64,000 bases of DNA, from NCBI GenBank assembly GCA_963921195.1, contig OY992537.1, positions 130,470,694-130,534,693 of the forward strand, read 5' to 3'. The stretch's first letter is position 1, and every line of letters starts with the position of its first letter. Made by a program: the position numbers and the translations under genes. Source of the DNA: Pegoplata infirma. Lineage: Eukaryota; Arthropoda; Insecta; Diptera; Anthomyiidae. Of this stretch, positions 32,413-43,819 are shown piece after piece. The notes below the pieces were generated by a model that saw only the letters and a list, made by a program, of their open reading frames with translations, was not told the DNA's origin and made no database searches.

Positions 32413-34920
32413 TTTTATACCCTCCACTTAGTGATAGAGGGTATATATAAGTTTGTCATTCCGTTTGTAACTCATCCAAATATCGGTCTGGGACCCCATA
32501 AAGTATATGGGGCATTCCATGTGAAATCGGACACTTTGAAAAACGTTTTTTTTAGATTTTCCCAATTTGTTTACAGTTTTCAGTACCCTTCGAAAACTCC
32601 TTCGTGGTAAATTTTCAGATTTTTTTGATGACCCGTTCAAAAGATATATAATTTTGAAAAATTGGTAGTTTGTTCCTTTACTCAAACTTCTTTTAATCAT
32701 AACTTCTTCAATAATGGTCCAAATTTCAAATTGTTTTTTTCAAAATTTTTGTTTTTTACGTACTTTTTAAAAAAAAAACCCATAAAATTCTTAAAGGCGC
32801 TCTAATATGCGATTTTTAAGTTTTAAAATTTAAATCTCATTTTGAAAATGTTTGTACTCTTCGATTTTTTTTAAATTTTTTTGTGTAAAACTTCTATCAA
32901 TTCTACAAATTTTTTGCCGAGGAGGATCGTGGGATAACGATTATTACTATTTTTTAAAATTTTTTGAAAAAATTTTATTGTAATTTTCCAATCTTAAAAT
33001 CATTTCTACTGCTCCAATGGTGTGTCATAGAGGGGTCCTTTATAAAACCGACCCCCATTAATTTTTACGTCTTAACATTTCTTTGGAACAAACTAATACC
33101 CTATCTCCAATTTCTAAGGGGGCTCCCACACAAAACGACATTTTTTTAAATTTGCTCCAACCGCTCTAACTGCCCTAATAGTGCCCTTAGGGCAACAAAA
33201 TGTATGACCGACTCACAATATTTTTTTAGTCCAAATATTTTCTCTGAACACACCTACCCTCTATCTTTAACTGTTAAGGCGGTCCCCATAAATTTTTTTT
33301 TATTTTTTGTAAATTTGTTTTATTTAATCAGCTTCTACCAGTCCAATGGTGCGTCCGAGAGGGGTCATTAGTGAAACCGACCCCCATTTATTTTTACCCT
33401 ACAACATTTTTTTAAAACATACCTACGCCTTATCTCCACTCCCTAAGTAGGCTCCCATACAAAATTACATTTTTATAAAATATGCTCCAACTGTTATTTG
33501 TATGGGAGCCTACTTAGGGAGTTGAGATAGGGCGTAGGTATATTTTGAAAAAATGTTGTAGGGTAAAAATAAATGTGGGTCGGTCTCACTAATGACCCCT
33601 CTCGGATGCACCATTGGACCGGTAGAAGCTGATTAAATAAAACAAATTTACAAAAAATAAAAAAAATTGTATGGGGACCGCCTTAACAGTTAAAGATAGA
33701 GGGTAGGTGTGTTCAGAGAAAATGTTTGGACTAAAAAAATATTGTGGATCGGTCATACATTTTGTTGCTCTAAGGGCACTATTAGGGCAGTTAGAGCGGT
33801 TGGAACAAATTTTAAAAAATGTCGTTTTCTGTGGGAGCCCCCTTAGAAATTGGAGATAGGGTATTAGTTTGTTCCAAAGAAATGTTAAAACGTAAAAATT
33901 AATGGGGGTCGGTCTTATAAAGGACCCCTCTATGACGCACCATTGGAGCAGTAGAAATGATTTTAACATTGGAAAATTACAATAAAATTTTTTCAAAAAA
34001 TTTTAAAAAAGAGTAATAATCGTTATCCCACGATCCTCCTGGGCAAAAAATTTGTAGAATTGATAGAAGTTTTACACAGAAAAATTTCAAAAAAATCGAA
34101 GAGTACAAACATTTTCAAAAATGAGATTTAAATTTTAAAACTTAAAAATCGCATACTAGAGCGCTTTTAAGAATTTTTTGGGATTTTTTTTTTTAAAGTA
34201 CGTAAAAAAACAAAAATTTAAAAAAAAAAATTTGAAATTTGGACCATTATTGAAGAAGTTATGATTAAAAGAAGTTTGAGTAAAGGAACAAACTACCAAT
34301 TTTTCAAAATTCGATATCTTTTGAACGGGTCATCAAAAAAATCTGAAAATGTACTGAAAACTGTAAACAAATTGGGAAAATCTAAAAAAAAAGTTTTTCA
34401 AAGTGTCCGATTTCACATGGAATGCCCCATATATATTCATGATGTCCGTCTGTCCGTCTGTCTGTGGAAATGGTGATCACGACCAAAATACTACACGGAT
34501 ATGACTGAAACTTAACATATTTATTGGAAGTTCTCCTGAGAAGTTTGGTATTGCATTTGAGCGATATCGGTTCAGCGGTTCAAAAGTTATGAACGAAAAT
34601 GTAAGGACACCTCAAAAGTTTTAGTATATTCAACGTAACCTAAAAATTCAAATTGCTTTAATTCGGCTGCCGGTTGACATATGTAAACATAAGTGAACAC
34701 CAAATGGAATTTAAACAAATGCGAACATATTTTTTGACAAAAAAAGAAAAAAATCGCGGATTTTTTTTTACCAAAAATTATTTTTCTCGGAAATTTTTTT
34801 TCAAAAAATATTTTTTTTTTTAAGTAATTTTCTATTAAAAAATTTTTTTTTGAAATAATCTTTTTGAAATTGTGGAGGGTATCACTACATTCGGCAAGGC
34901 CGAATTTAACTTTTTTACTA
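32413..34920 (+). mobile_element. HINE/mini-me-like element (family A), split by a palindrome
   Basis: The left part (32413-32508) reads tataccctccacttagtg, gagggtatata and tttgtcattccgtttgtaac. The right part (34429-34920) has the GTCY core (gtccgtctgtccgtctgtct), gtggagggtatcactac, the hairpin ttcggcaaggccgaa and the tail ttactagttttt. A 1.9-kb palindromic element lies between. Confidence 0.75.
32509..34428. mobile_element. 1.92-kb near-perfect palindromic element
   Basis: GGGGCATTCCATGTGAAATC at the left is inverted at the right. The arms of roughly 0.95 kb match at about 95% or more by eye over the stretches compared, with one gap of about 27 bp, meeting near 33470. atat lies on both flanks, consistent with a TA-type target, but the host itself is TA-rich there. 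The frames 32964-33149 (+) and 33589-33996 (-) encode the same peptide because of the symmetry and are not genes. Confidence 0.85.
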
Positions 34921-34950
34921 GTTTTTTTATCAATTTATATTGACGGTATT

Positions 34951-35447
34951 CACTGTTGCCAAGTTGGAGGATTTCCCGCTAAATCTAGTGCTTTTTTTTG
35001 GATTTAGCGGGGGAAAATTGGTTTTAGCGGAAACGGTGCTTTAGCGGGAAAATCTAGCGCTTTTTATTTGGATTTAGTGGGACAAATTTATAGGTTTTTT
35101 CCAATTTTTTTTTTTTTTTCAATCGAAAACGCCAATTTTGTCGATTTTTGCGCTTTTTTTGTAATTTAGCGGGAGAATTTTGTATTTTCCCGCTAAAATT
35201 TTTTCGACCGTTTCTTGCGCGTTTTTAATGAAAAGTAAATTTTCGTAGAAAAAATAATTTGGAGGTTTTTTTTTTTAATTTTTCTTTTTTGTCAATCAAA
35301 ATTGCCAAGTTTTTCGTTTTTCAGCGCTTTTTTTTGTAATTTAGCGGGGAAATTTTAAATTTTCCCCGCTAAATTTATTTTTGGCGGTTTCTAGCGCTTT
35401 TTTCGTGAAATTTAGAGGTTTTTGGTTAAAAATAGTTGGCAACAGTG
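34951..35447. mobile_element. hAT MITE with CACTGTTGCCA ends, TSD acggtatt
   Basis: CACTGTTGCCAAGTTGGAG and the inverse AGTTGGCAACAGTG are flanked by acggtatt (34943-34950 and 35448-35455). The interior holds several direct and inverted copies of gatttagcggg and tctagcgcttttt. 497 bp, non-coding. Confidence 0.9.
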
Positions 35448-35455
35448 ACGGTATT

Positions 35456-36001
35456 GGTGCCCAACCTTGCTCAAAAGGAATCTTGTTTTTTTTTGTTCTC
35501 TTTTTTTTTTGTAATTGAGGTAAAAAGTATCTCTGTTAATCGATTCTCTTTATTGCTGCTCTTTTATTTTTGCTTAAACACCTTAAAAACCTGAAAAGAG
35601 TGGTGTTACATTTTCAATTTCATAATCTTATCTTGTATACATACACACATTCGTATCCATACGTATGTATTTCAAATAATCAATGTTTAACAAAACACTG
35701 ATTATAGCCACCAGTTAGTATTTTATATAATTTTGTTGCGATAACACCTAAAATTGATGGCTCTATGTAAAATTGTGTAGGGGCTTTAATAATTTTTACA
35801 AATTAGAATATGTAGGAATTTTAAGGTCGGAATATATTTCAAAAAAGTTGTTATTATACTATATAAAAATTTCAGATTGTCTTCTTGTAAATGGCTTAAG
35901 TTGCCTTACATGATATACAACAAATAAGAGCGACAAACAAAAAAAAATTGATTTTTCAAAACACATTCCAAAATATTTGTGAAATAGAAATATACAAAAA
36001 C
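35456..36001 (+). promoter_or_regulatory. Putative promoter and 5' UTR of the SANT-like gene
   Basis: This is one of few stretches free of recognisable repeats, and it directly precedes the proposed start codon. A tataaaa box lies at 35863-35869 after ttattatac. The bases before the ATG (tacaaaaac) suit a fly start context. There is no experimental support and the transcription start is unknown. Confidence 0.35.
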
Positions 36002-36015
36002 ATGGATAAATCTGG
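36002..36015 (+). CDS. Proposed first coding exon of a Myb/SANT-like protein
   Basis: Fourteen bases, ATG GAT AAA TCT GG, are followed at once by the strong splice donor GTAAGTG (36016). They encode MDKS plus two bases of a glycine codon. The terminal exon at 46130 begins after an ag acceptor with a single base that completes that codon, so the phases agree. The joined N-terminus would read MDKSGGKRKRSANFSELDH, a normal start for this DNA-binding family. The terminal exon has no ATG of its own upstream of the domain, which calls for such an exon. The exon is very short, so a chance match cannot be excluded. The same exon could also splice to the duplicate at 55589. Confidence 0.5.
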
Positions 36016-36256
36016 GTAAGTGAAAAATTGTTTTTTTATGCTACAATTTATGTTAACATAAGAATATTTATATTGAAATTCAGAAAATACTATAATTTTT
36101 CTAAAATAAAATTTTAGGATTTCACTTGTTTTTACGTTTTTTTAGCTTGCAATTTGTTTTTTTGTGTTCCCAAACTTTTGAGCATTTTTGTGGTATTAAG
36201 AGATTTTCTTTTGTTTTCTCTTATTTTACCGAAAAGTTCCCTTTTACCCTAAAAGT

Positions 36257-36920
36257 TCCCAGCAAAATTTTTTATTACCAGGTAATTAACTTTAGGAGTT
36301 ATAACGAAAATGAGTAACTACACCATTTCCAATTGTATTTTAAAATTGTCCAAATACTTTTTTTTTTTTTAATTCATTTATTAATGCAATCTATCATAAA
36401 TTGATATTAATCATTACACATGGCTTAAAATTATTTGACTATGAAGTGAAGATGATCCAGTGATCATCCCACAGATAACTTAAAACTAAAATATATATAA
36501 AAATACTACTAATATATAATAATAATTTAAAAGTTTCCAAATGTATTTTAAAATTGTCCAAATGTATTCTAAAATTTGTCCAAATATATTTTAAAATTGT
36601 CCAAATGTATTTTAAAATTTTCTAAATGTATTTGAAAATTGTCCAAACGTTGTTTAAAATTTTCCAAATGTATTTTAAAAAAGTTCCCAGCAAAAATTTC
36701 CATTACCAAGTAATCAACTTTAGGAGTTATAACGAAAATGAGTAACTATACCATTTCCAATTATATTTTAAAAATTTCCAAATGTAATTTAAAATTTTCC
36801 AAATGTATTTTAAAAATTTCCAAATGTATTTTAAAATTGTCCATATGTATTTTAAAAATTTCCAGTGTATTTTAAAATTGTCCAATTGTATTTTAAAGTT
36901 TTCCAAATGTAATTTACATA
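36257..36920. repeat. 21-bp minisatellite in intron 1
   Basis: Repeating unit aaatgtattttaaaattgtcc, 21 bp, with variants, at 36333-36355, 36534-36672 and 36760-36915. A flanking block of about 100 bp (agttcccagcaaaa through gagttataacgaaaatgagt to ccatttccaatt) occurs twice, at about 36255 and 36680. A non-repeat AT-rich insert occupies about 36356-36530. Confidence 0.85.
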
Positions 36921-36935
36921 GGAATGTATCCCCAA

Positions 36936-37994
36936 TAGGGCTTCCAATCGGGATATCCCGATCCCGGAAATCCCGGGATTTTCGGGATTAGGCAAATCCC
37001 GAATCTCGGGATTTCTAATTTTCAATCCCGGGATTTTCGGGATCCCGATTTTTTTATTTTTTTCAATATTTTTAGATTTTTTTAAATAATTTGTATAAAA
37101 TATAAATTTTGTGGAACAAAATAAAAAAAAAAATCGACAAAAGTTCCGCTAGGTACCTTGTTTTTTGTTATAGAAAAAGGTGAAATGTTTGCGAAATGTA
37201 AAGAAATTCTAATAACTAGTGGTGGTTCGACATAAGGGCTTTTATATTTATTACTTTTACTCTTACAAGGAGCATAGGACCGTAAATGGCTTTTGACACA
37301 TCTTAACTCCTATAGTTGTAAACTTTTTCAATGTTATGTTTTACTAAAACATTTTTTAAAGGCGTGAGTGTTGTTTGACTCACGCTCACGCAAACAATAA
37401 TGGAATCACTCACTTGTGACTTACGCTCACGCGTGAGTCATGCAAACTCTACTCTCGCACTCTCGCTAACACATTTTTTACAAAAAAAAAAAAATTTTTT
37501 AGCAAAAAAAAAAAACATTTTTTACCAAAAAAAAAAAACAAAAACATTTTTTTTTTCCAAGAAATGAGAGAAAGAAAATCAAATAAATTAAAAAAATCAA
37601 ATCACACAAGCTTTAGCAAAAAATGAATCACTTATGCAAAAATTCGAAAATTCATTTATTTTTTTTTTCAACTCACACTCACTAAAAGTTGATAGCGATG
37701 AGCCACGACGAAAGATAAGAAAGATAACCGAATACGGATATTCTTCACAGGAGGAATCCCAAACTTTTTTTGAAGTTCACAACATCAACTTTGCTAATCT
37801 TTACGAACGCGTGGATTTTTCAAAGTGACAAAAAATACTAGAAATTTTTGGAAATCCCGAAAAATCCCGAAAATTTCCAAAAAATCCCGTGAATCCCGTG
37901 ATTAAAAATATTCCGAAAATCCCGGGATCCCGAAAATTTATCTTCAATCCCGAATCCCGGGATTCAGAAAATCCAATCCCTATTGGAAGCCCTA
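36936..37994. mobile_element. hAT element rich in CCCGGGAT motifs, TSD atccccaa
   Basis: TAGGGCTTCCAATCGGGATA at the left and ATTGGAAGCCCTA at the right are flanked by atccccaa (36928-36935 and 37995-38002). The subterminal zones carry many tcccgggattttcggga units in both orientations. A GC-rich block near 37368-37445 with repeated actcacgctcacgc and gcaaactcta looks like a remnant end of another hAT. No transposase motif was recognised. Confidence 0.88.
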
Positions 37995-38548
37995 ATCCCC
38001 AATGACCTCCTCTGACACAACTGAAAAAACGTCCCTGTCCATTATTTTTCCTTTTTCTAATATAATAATAATAAAATTGAATCGGAAATATATATTTTGC
38101 GAAATATTTGGAATTCCAAATCCGGTATTTGTTATAACCGTTGGTATACAATCGATACAAAATTTGCATCATTGCCTTATTGGCAGTGATACCAACTTAG
38201 CCCTTTTGGGGCTATATTCAGCCCTTTATGATTGCTCTCAATGCTATTTTTTTCTTTAAGCCCTTTTATTTTTTAAGGGGCTAACATGGCTCTTTTTGTT
38301 ATATTTTTTATCCCTTTTAGCCCCTTTTTAACCATTTGTTAATTTTTTGAATCATTTGTTAATATTTTGCCACAATGTTTGCTGTTTGGCCACAATGTTT
38401 TCTTAAATAAGGTTGCATATCTTTTGTACATGAAATTATAAACCATGAAAAGGGAATCAAAGACTCGGAAAATCTTAGATAAAACAGATTAATTTTTGAT
38501 CGAAATACACTGTTTCAAAAATTTTTTGGTTGATAATCCGATTTTGAA

Positions 38549-38698
38549 GTTGTCATCGTTTGTTCTGATTTAATTGGAAATCCTTATTCAAATGCAGAAG
38601 TAGAAAGAACATTTAGTGTCATGAATTTCTTTAATAATAAAAATTGGATGTCAATAAATACATCAAATTGTTTAAGTATTTCTGCAAAAATTAAATGA
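38549..38698 (+). pseudogene. hAT transposase C-terminal dimerisation (hATC) remnant, copy 1
   Basis: A 49-residue open stretch ending at tga has NPYSNAEVERTFSVMNFFNN and LSISAKIK. The SNAEVERTFSVMN core is the hATC signature that mediates transposase dimerisation. No N-terminal BED finger or catalytic region precedes it: only about 365 bp separate it from the left terminal repeat. Identical copy at 48010-48159. Confidence 0.88.
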
Positions 38699-39884
38699 AA
38701 CCAATATTACGAATAGTCCAATTATTATTTATGTACGCGCACTTTTATGGCCCGAAGAAAAAAAATAATATTGTTGGAAAACGCAAATCTTAGCGATTTC
38801 GTTTAAATTCTACATTTTTAAGTCAAATATTTCAATAAATTTTTTTTAACCCGAGTAAAAATAAACATATATAACAATATATAACCAGATGCAAACACAA
38901 TAAATCATATATGATTATACATCGCGTGAGATATTTTCAAAATTTTGTAAATGCAGTCATATGTAGTTATATATAATTGAATCATGATTCGGATTAAAAG
39001 GTGAACGGTTGATATAATTATATAAAATTATATGAGGGTCAATACAAAATTTGTTTTTCTGTATAATTTAATATAAAATTATATATATCCTATTCTGTTC
39101 CATATATAACACTATGTGTTTCCATTTAACCAAAAATTTTCTAAGTTTTTAAGGCAAAGTATGAGAAACTTTTTAAAATGTTCCTAAACATTTCCTTGTT
39201 AGGGTTATGTATATCACCAGGCCCGGACTACCCTTAAGGCAAAGTAGGCAACTGCCTAGGGGCCCCGCATCAGCTAGGGGCCCCGCATCAGCTAGGGGCC
39301 CCACATCAGCTAGGGGCCCCTATTTTTTTTATTATTATTTTTTTTTAAAGCACGGTGCCCCTAACTTTTTTTTTTTAATTATTACTTGGTAAAAAATGCG
39401 CCCACGTATTTCTTTGACTGAAATTATTACTTGGTAAAAAATACTATGTAAACATGGAAGAATAAATAGGGAAATGCTAACAATTATTCTTTTCACAGCG
39501 ATGAGTCTTTTGTTGGTAAAATTTTCAAAGAAGAAAAGCTAGGGGTCCCTACCTTTTTTTTAATTATTACTTGGTAAAAAAATGCGCCTACGTATTTCTT
39601 TAACCGAAAAGTATTAGGGGCCCACGGGGCCCCTAGCTTATTTTTAATTATTACTTGGTAAAAAAATGCGCCCACGTATTTCTTTGACTGAAAATTATTA
39701 CTTGGTAAAAAATACCAGTGTAATCATGGAAGAATAAATAGGGAAATACAAACAATTATTCTTTTCACAGCGATGAATATTTTGTTGGTACAATTTTCAA
39801 AGAAGAAAAGCTAGGGGCCCCTAGCTTTTAATTTAATTTATTTTTTTTTTATTTTAATTTAATTGTAATTTCCTTTTAAATAAC

Positions 39885-39963
39885 GTTTTTTGCAATAATC
39901 TTTTTGAAATTGTGGAGGATATCACTACATTCGGCAAGGCCGAATTTAACTTTTTTACTTGTT
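39885..39963 (+). repeat. HINE 3' end remnant, copy 1
   Basis: It matches the right end of the HINE at 32413-34920: aataatctttttgaaattgt, ggatatcactac, the hairpin ttcggcaaggccgaa, and the tail ttttttacttgttt. Duplicate at about 49346-49424. Confidence 0.75.
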
Positions 39964-40060
39964 TGAGTTCTTTTATGCTTTTTTTGCCTTCTTAGAAGCA
40001 ATTTTTTAAATTTATTTTTGATTGAAAAAGGCTTTCAGGAAATTAAACATTACTTCTAAG

Positions 40061-41587
40061 TAGAGTTTGCAAATAATGGAGATATTTCATAATCGCGATT
40101 AAGATTAAAAAAACGCCGTTAATCACGATTAACGATTAATCGAATTTTTAAATAATTTGAATTGCAATAGCTTCATTAAAAAACTTTTTGAAAATTTACA
40201 TTTTAGAACGTACGAAAATTCAAAAACTAATATTTTTAAGAAATAAAAGCCCTCTTTTCGCATAACCGTATATACGCTTACCCATACAAATTATCCACGC
40301 TTATTTTTAGCGTGTATAATTATCAGCGTTAATTTCAAGCTTCGATAAAAAGTGAAGCCAAGTTCACATTTTTAATGAATTAGCATAGACACAACCCTTT
40401 TCTTCTTGTTATAGCAAAGACATACACCTATTTTGTCTTGTTTGCCTTAATAAATTTTGACACCAACCACAGTGATACCAAGTACATTTTGTTAAACGTG
40501 GATGCGTTTTCGGTAAAACGGTTAATGTTAACATATATGCGGTTATGCGAAAACAGGGCTAAAATTATAAAGTTCCGAATTTCCATAGCAAAAATAAATC
40601 GAGATTTAGGTAGAATCTTTTTGTTATACCATATCATAGTGCATTCAAACTGCGCTCTTGATGCACTACAGGAACAATTTTTTATATTTTTTGTTAAGAT
40701 ATTTTTTTTAAAAATACATAATACCTTCCGATAGCCAATATTAAACATGATCCGGATGATATACGTCTGACAGTAGAGATAAAATTTAGTAAAACTGCAC
40801 TTACAGTTTTTCATTTCGTGATCCTCTTTCCTTTTAAAAGGACTTCAACATTTTTAAGGATATATTTTATAAAATATTTCTGAAATATTTGCATTTGTCC
40901 TAGGATGCCACTGGTGATGGCAAATAAAAGAGAAGGATCTCCCCTAATTTTTATTTTTTTTTTTATTTTGCCATTTCAGGACAAAAGGATGTGGAAAAGG
41001 TATTTTTAAAACTTTATCAAAATATTTTGTTGAAAACTTCGAATGATATTGAAGGATAAAGTTTTGAAACGTTGTAACTTACCTCCTTTTTCCTGATATC
41101 TAAAAATTATAAAATAGGGAAAATATGGGAGATCCTCCTCTTCATTTGCCATCACCAGTGCCATCCTAGGACAAATGCAAATATTTCCGAAATATTTTAC
41201 AAAATATATCCTTAAAAATTTTGAAGTCCTTTTAAAAGGAAACATGATCACGAAATGAAAAACTGTAAATGCAGTTTTACTAACTTTAGCCTCCAGTTTA
41301 AAGTTTGAAAAAATTACGTTATTTGACAAAATTGTATATCGAATTTTTTACCAAATTCGGTCAAAGAAATTATTTGCATATATTTTTACAAGAAAAAAGG
41401 AAAGAAAATTGCAAAGAAGTTAAATGAATCATGGGCCAAGATTGTACATGTTTTAAATTCGTCGTAAAAACATTGTATTTCATAGACAATGATTAATCGT
41501 AATCGCTTATTTTTTTTTGTCGATTACGATTACGATTAATTGGCACGATTAATCGCGATTACGATTTTTATCGTTTTGCAAACTCTA
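40061..41587. mobile_element. hAT-c (TAGAGTTTGCAAA ends), TSD cttctaag, copy 1
   Basis: TAGAGTTTGCAAA and the exact inverse TTTGCAAACTCTA are flanked by cttctaag (40053-40060 and 41588-41595). The subterminal zones have aatcgcgatta / gattaatcg motifs in both orientations. A fold-back is nested at 40787. The frames 40428-40814 and 41006-41329 lie in it but have no transposase motifs. Confidence 0.92.
40787..41284. mobile_element. Fold-back nested in hAT-c, copy 1
   Basis: Arms of about 160-200 bp: aaaactgcacttacagtttt, ccttttaaaaggacttcaa and gtcctaggatgccactggtg at the left return inverted at the right with few changes. One-arm relative at 17238-17560. No target duplication was resolved. Confidence 0.75.
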
Positions 41588-42487
41588 CTTCTAAGAAGGT
41601 CAAAAAATTAAAAGAGAATTCCAGAAAGGGGTAAACTATTCACAAAAAACAGCGTAATTTAGAAAATATTTACATTGTGCTTGGAAAATTTGTGTTTTTT
41701 TTTTTTTTGGAATTCTAAAAAGTCTGAAGGGGCCCCGAGACATGCATTGCCTAGGGGCCCCGACATGGCTAATCCGGCCCTGTATATCACCTATCTGGTT
41801 CGAAGCGTACCCGAACATTATTTTGTTTAAGAAAATTATATGTTTGGTGAATGTATCGTTGACCTGTGGTGTGTCTCAACCCAACCAAAAAACACCAGGA
41901 TTTTACATGTTTTTATGCAATTAGATCTAATTAGATCCACAAATGTATGGCAATGTCTGGTCAAAACTCGGATGAAATCAAATAATATTTTATACAAGTT
42001 GATCTTTTTTAATGCAAAAACATCCACCATTATTCGGATCAAATTGCGTATAAATATATATTGTGTTACATACCATTATATATTGTATCATATAAAAATT
42101 TTTACTCGGGAATAATCCCATTTTTACATTAGAACGTAAGATCAATCTCTTAAAAACACAAATTAAAAAAAAAAATTGCTGAAAAACACAAAAACTGATA
42201 AATTTTTGAGTTTGGCCCTTTTTTGCCCTTTTTAACTGCTCATGCGACGCTTTTTGGTTTGAAATAGTTGGCAACGCTGCTTATTGGCAGGCGAATCTCA
42301 TTTTAAAAGTAATATGCTATTAACATATACCCCGAAATCCATATAAATTTGGATTTCAAATCCAATTAAAATCTATACCGTTTACATATGCTTTTTTGCC
42401 CTTTGGCGGGATTTTGTTTGTACTAACTCTGTATTTTCTTTTGATTTGTGTACAGGGTTGTTAGTGGGAAAATTACCCAATTTTATA

Positions 42488-42780
42488 AATATTTCTAAAA
42501 ACAATGGCCGTATTCATTTAAACTCGTATACAACAAGTACTTATACCGTATAAACTAACCAAACTTATTTTTTATAAATGGAGTTTGACATAAATTGTAT
42601 AAATTTATCAGACTTAGTGTGCAATTACAATTCTGGCGTTGGCCTTGAATTTTGCTCGCTCCCATACATTTTGTATGTAGAACAAAATTCAAAGCCAACG
42701 CTAGCGTTTCAAAGCCAGAATAGAATCAATTCTATTACATATTATACGAGGTGTTTATACGGTTAGATGAATACCATTAA
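42488..42780. repeat. Small palindromic repeat, copy 1
   Basis: Nested inverted blocks: tattcat..atgaata, ccgtataaac..gtttatacgg, and an inner ctggcgttggc..agccaacgctag around a ttttgtatg centre. The 62-codon frame across it (42578-42766) is a consequence of the symmetry. Duplicate at 51948-52240. Confidence 0.6.
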
Positions 42781-42970
42781 TGATTTTTCTTTCCCGGAGC
42801 CAATATTTTCAATCCCACTAGTATATGTTGGGACCACAATATTAAAAAAATGTGGTTTTATGCATAGAGTAAAGAATATATTAGAGATTTTGATAGGCCC
42901 CAAAACAATATGTCACTTTATATAAATTGGTTCTCTTAATGTTTAAGAGAGTTTTTACATGCAATAGCAT

Positions 42971-43819
42971 CAGTGTTGCCACCTCATGTGTAATTACACA
43001 TATCATGTGGAATTTTTTTTTTCATGTGTAGCCCATGTGTAATTGTCTTCATGTGTAATTTTAAATTTTTACTTTTGGGAGCATTTTTTTTTCATAATTT
43101 TTTTAACAAAACTTTTAGCAGATCTTTCTGCAGATAGGAATATTTTAACGAAATTCTCTGTCATTCAGTTTTAAGAAATAACAGAAGTTTTTTAATTATT
43201 TTGCTGAGTTTACAAAAATATTTTTGTAAACATTTCAGCTAATTATTTTAAAATTTTACAGATTTTTTTTTTCGTGAAATTTTAACGATTAAAAATTGTC
43301 AAAATTAAAAAATAGCAGACTTTTTTGCTAATTTTACAAAAATACTTAGTTATCATTTGTATTTTTCTAAATTTTATTAAAAAAAAATGATGATTTGAAA
43401 AAAAAAAGAAAAAATACAACAAACTGTTTCTGTGAAATAAGCAACCTTTTCTGCCGTTTTTTGTCTTTAAAATTTTGCAATATTTTCGTTTATGTTTATG
43501 CTTAAAATTTTTTTGAGAAGATTTTCAGCTGAAGTCAATAAATTTTTTTTGCTGTTTTTCAGATTTTCTTTTGATTTGACTTAGATTATCCAGACAGAAA
43601 TTTCGCAAAAAATATAAATCGTAGGTTTTTTGAGCAGTAAAAACCAGACTTTGGTTAACCGTTTATTTTGAAAATTAAAAAAAAAAAAAAAAAATTATTG
43701 TAAAAAAGCATGTGTAATTGCATGTGTAATTTTGACATGATCCATGTGTAATTCGTGATTTCATGTGTAATTTTGGCATGACCCATGTGTAATTTACGAT
43801 TTTGTTGGTGGCAACACTG
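42971..43819. mobile_element. hAT-d MITE (CAGTGTTGCCACC ends), TSD aatagcat, copy 1
   Basis: CAGTGTTGCCACC and the inverse GGTGGCAACACTG are flanked by aatagcat (42963-42970 and 43820-43827). Both subterminal zones repeat catgtgtaatt several times. The 849-bp interior is AT-rich and non-coding. A shorter inverted pair, ttggttctctta / taagagaaccaa, lies just outside, suggesting it landed in another small element. Confidence 0.92.

Larger units (their letters stand above)
39218..41782. mobile_element. hAT-b (CAGGCCCGGAC ends), TSD tatatcac, copy 1
   Basis: CAGGCCCGGACTA at the left and TAATCCGGCCCTG at the right are flanked by tatatcac (39210-39217 and 41783-41790). The left subterminal has tandem ctaggggccccgcatcag units. 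Repeated blocks with attacttggtaaaaaatgcg and cttttcacagcgatga follow. A HINE 3' remnant and hAT-c are nested inside. Confidence 0.9.
38850..42110. mobile_element. CCCGAG-ended AT-rich element nested in hAT-a, copy 1
   Basis: CCCGAGTAAAAATAAACATA at the left and TTTTTACTCGGG at the right. Its own sequence (38850-39209 and 41791-42110) is tatata-rich like the 618-bp fold-back at 20801, and the intact length would be similar. It is split by hAT-b. The target duplication is unclear. Confidence 0.7.
38184..42279. mobile_element. Outer hAT element (hAT-a), TSD cttattgg, copy 1
   Basis: CAGTGATACCAACTTAGCCC at the left and AGTTGGCAACGCTG at the right are flanked by cttattgg at 38176-38183 and 42280-42287. 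It carries a transposase dimerisation remnant (38549-38698) and is filled by later nested insertions. Its own sequence is about 38184-38849 and 42111-42279, so it is an internally deleted, non-autonomous derivative. Confidence 0.92.

Noticed and set aside
33589..33996. 135-codon minus-strand frame with a plus-strand twin at 32964
   Set aside because: Both are the same arm of a palindrome; no conserved domain.
37634..37828. 64-codon plus-strand frame inside the hAT at 36936
   Set aside because: Considered as a transposase tail, but it lacks the hATC signature seen in the other elements.
40428..40814. 128-codon minus-strand frame (also at 49889)
   Set aside because: Lies across hAT-c and its flank and fold-back arm, with no transposase or other motif; identical in the duplicate only because the whole unit is duplicated.
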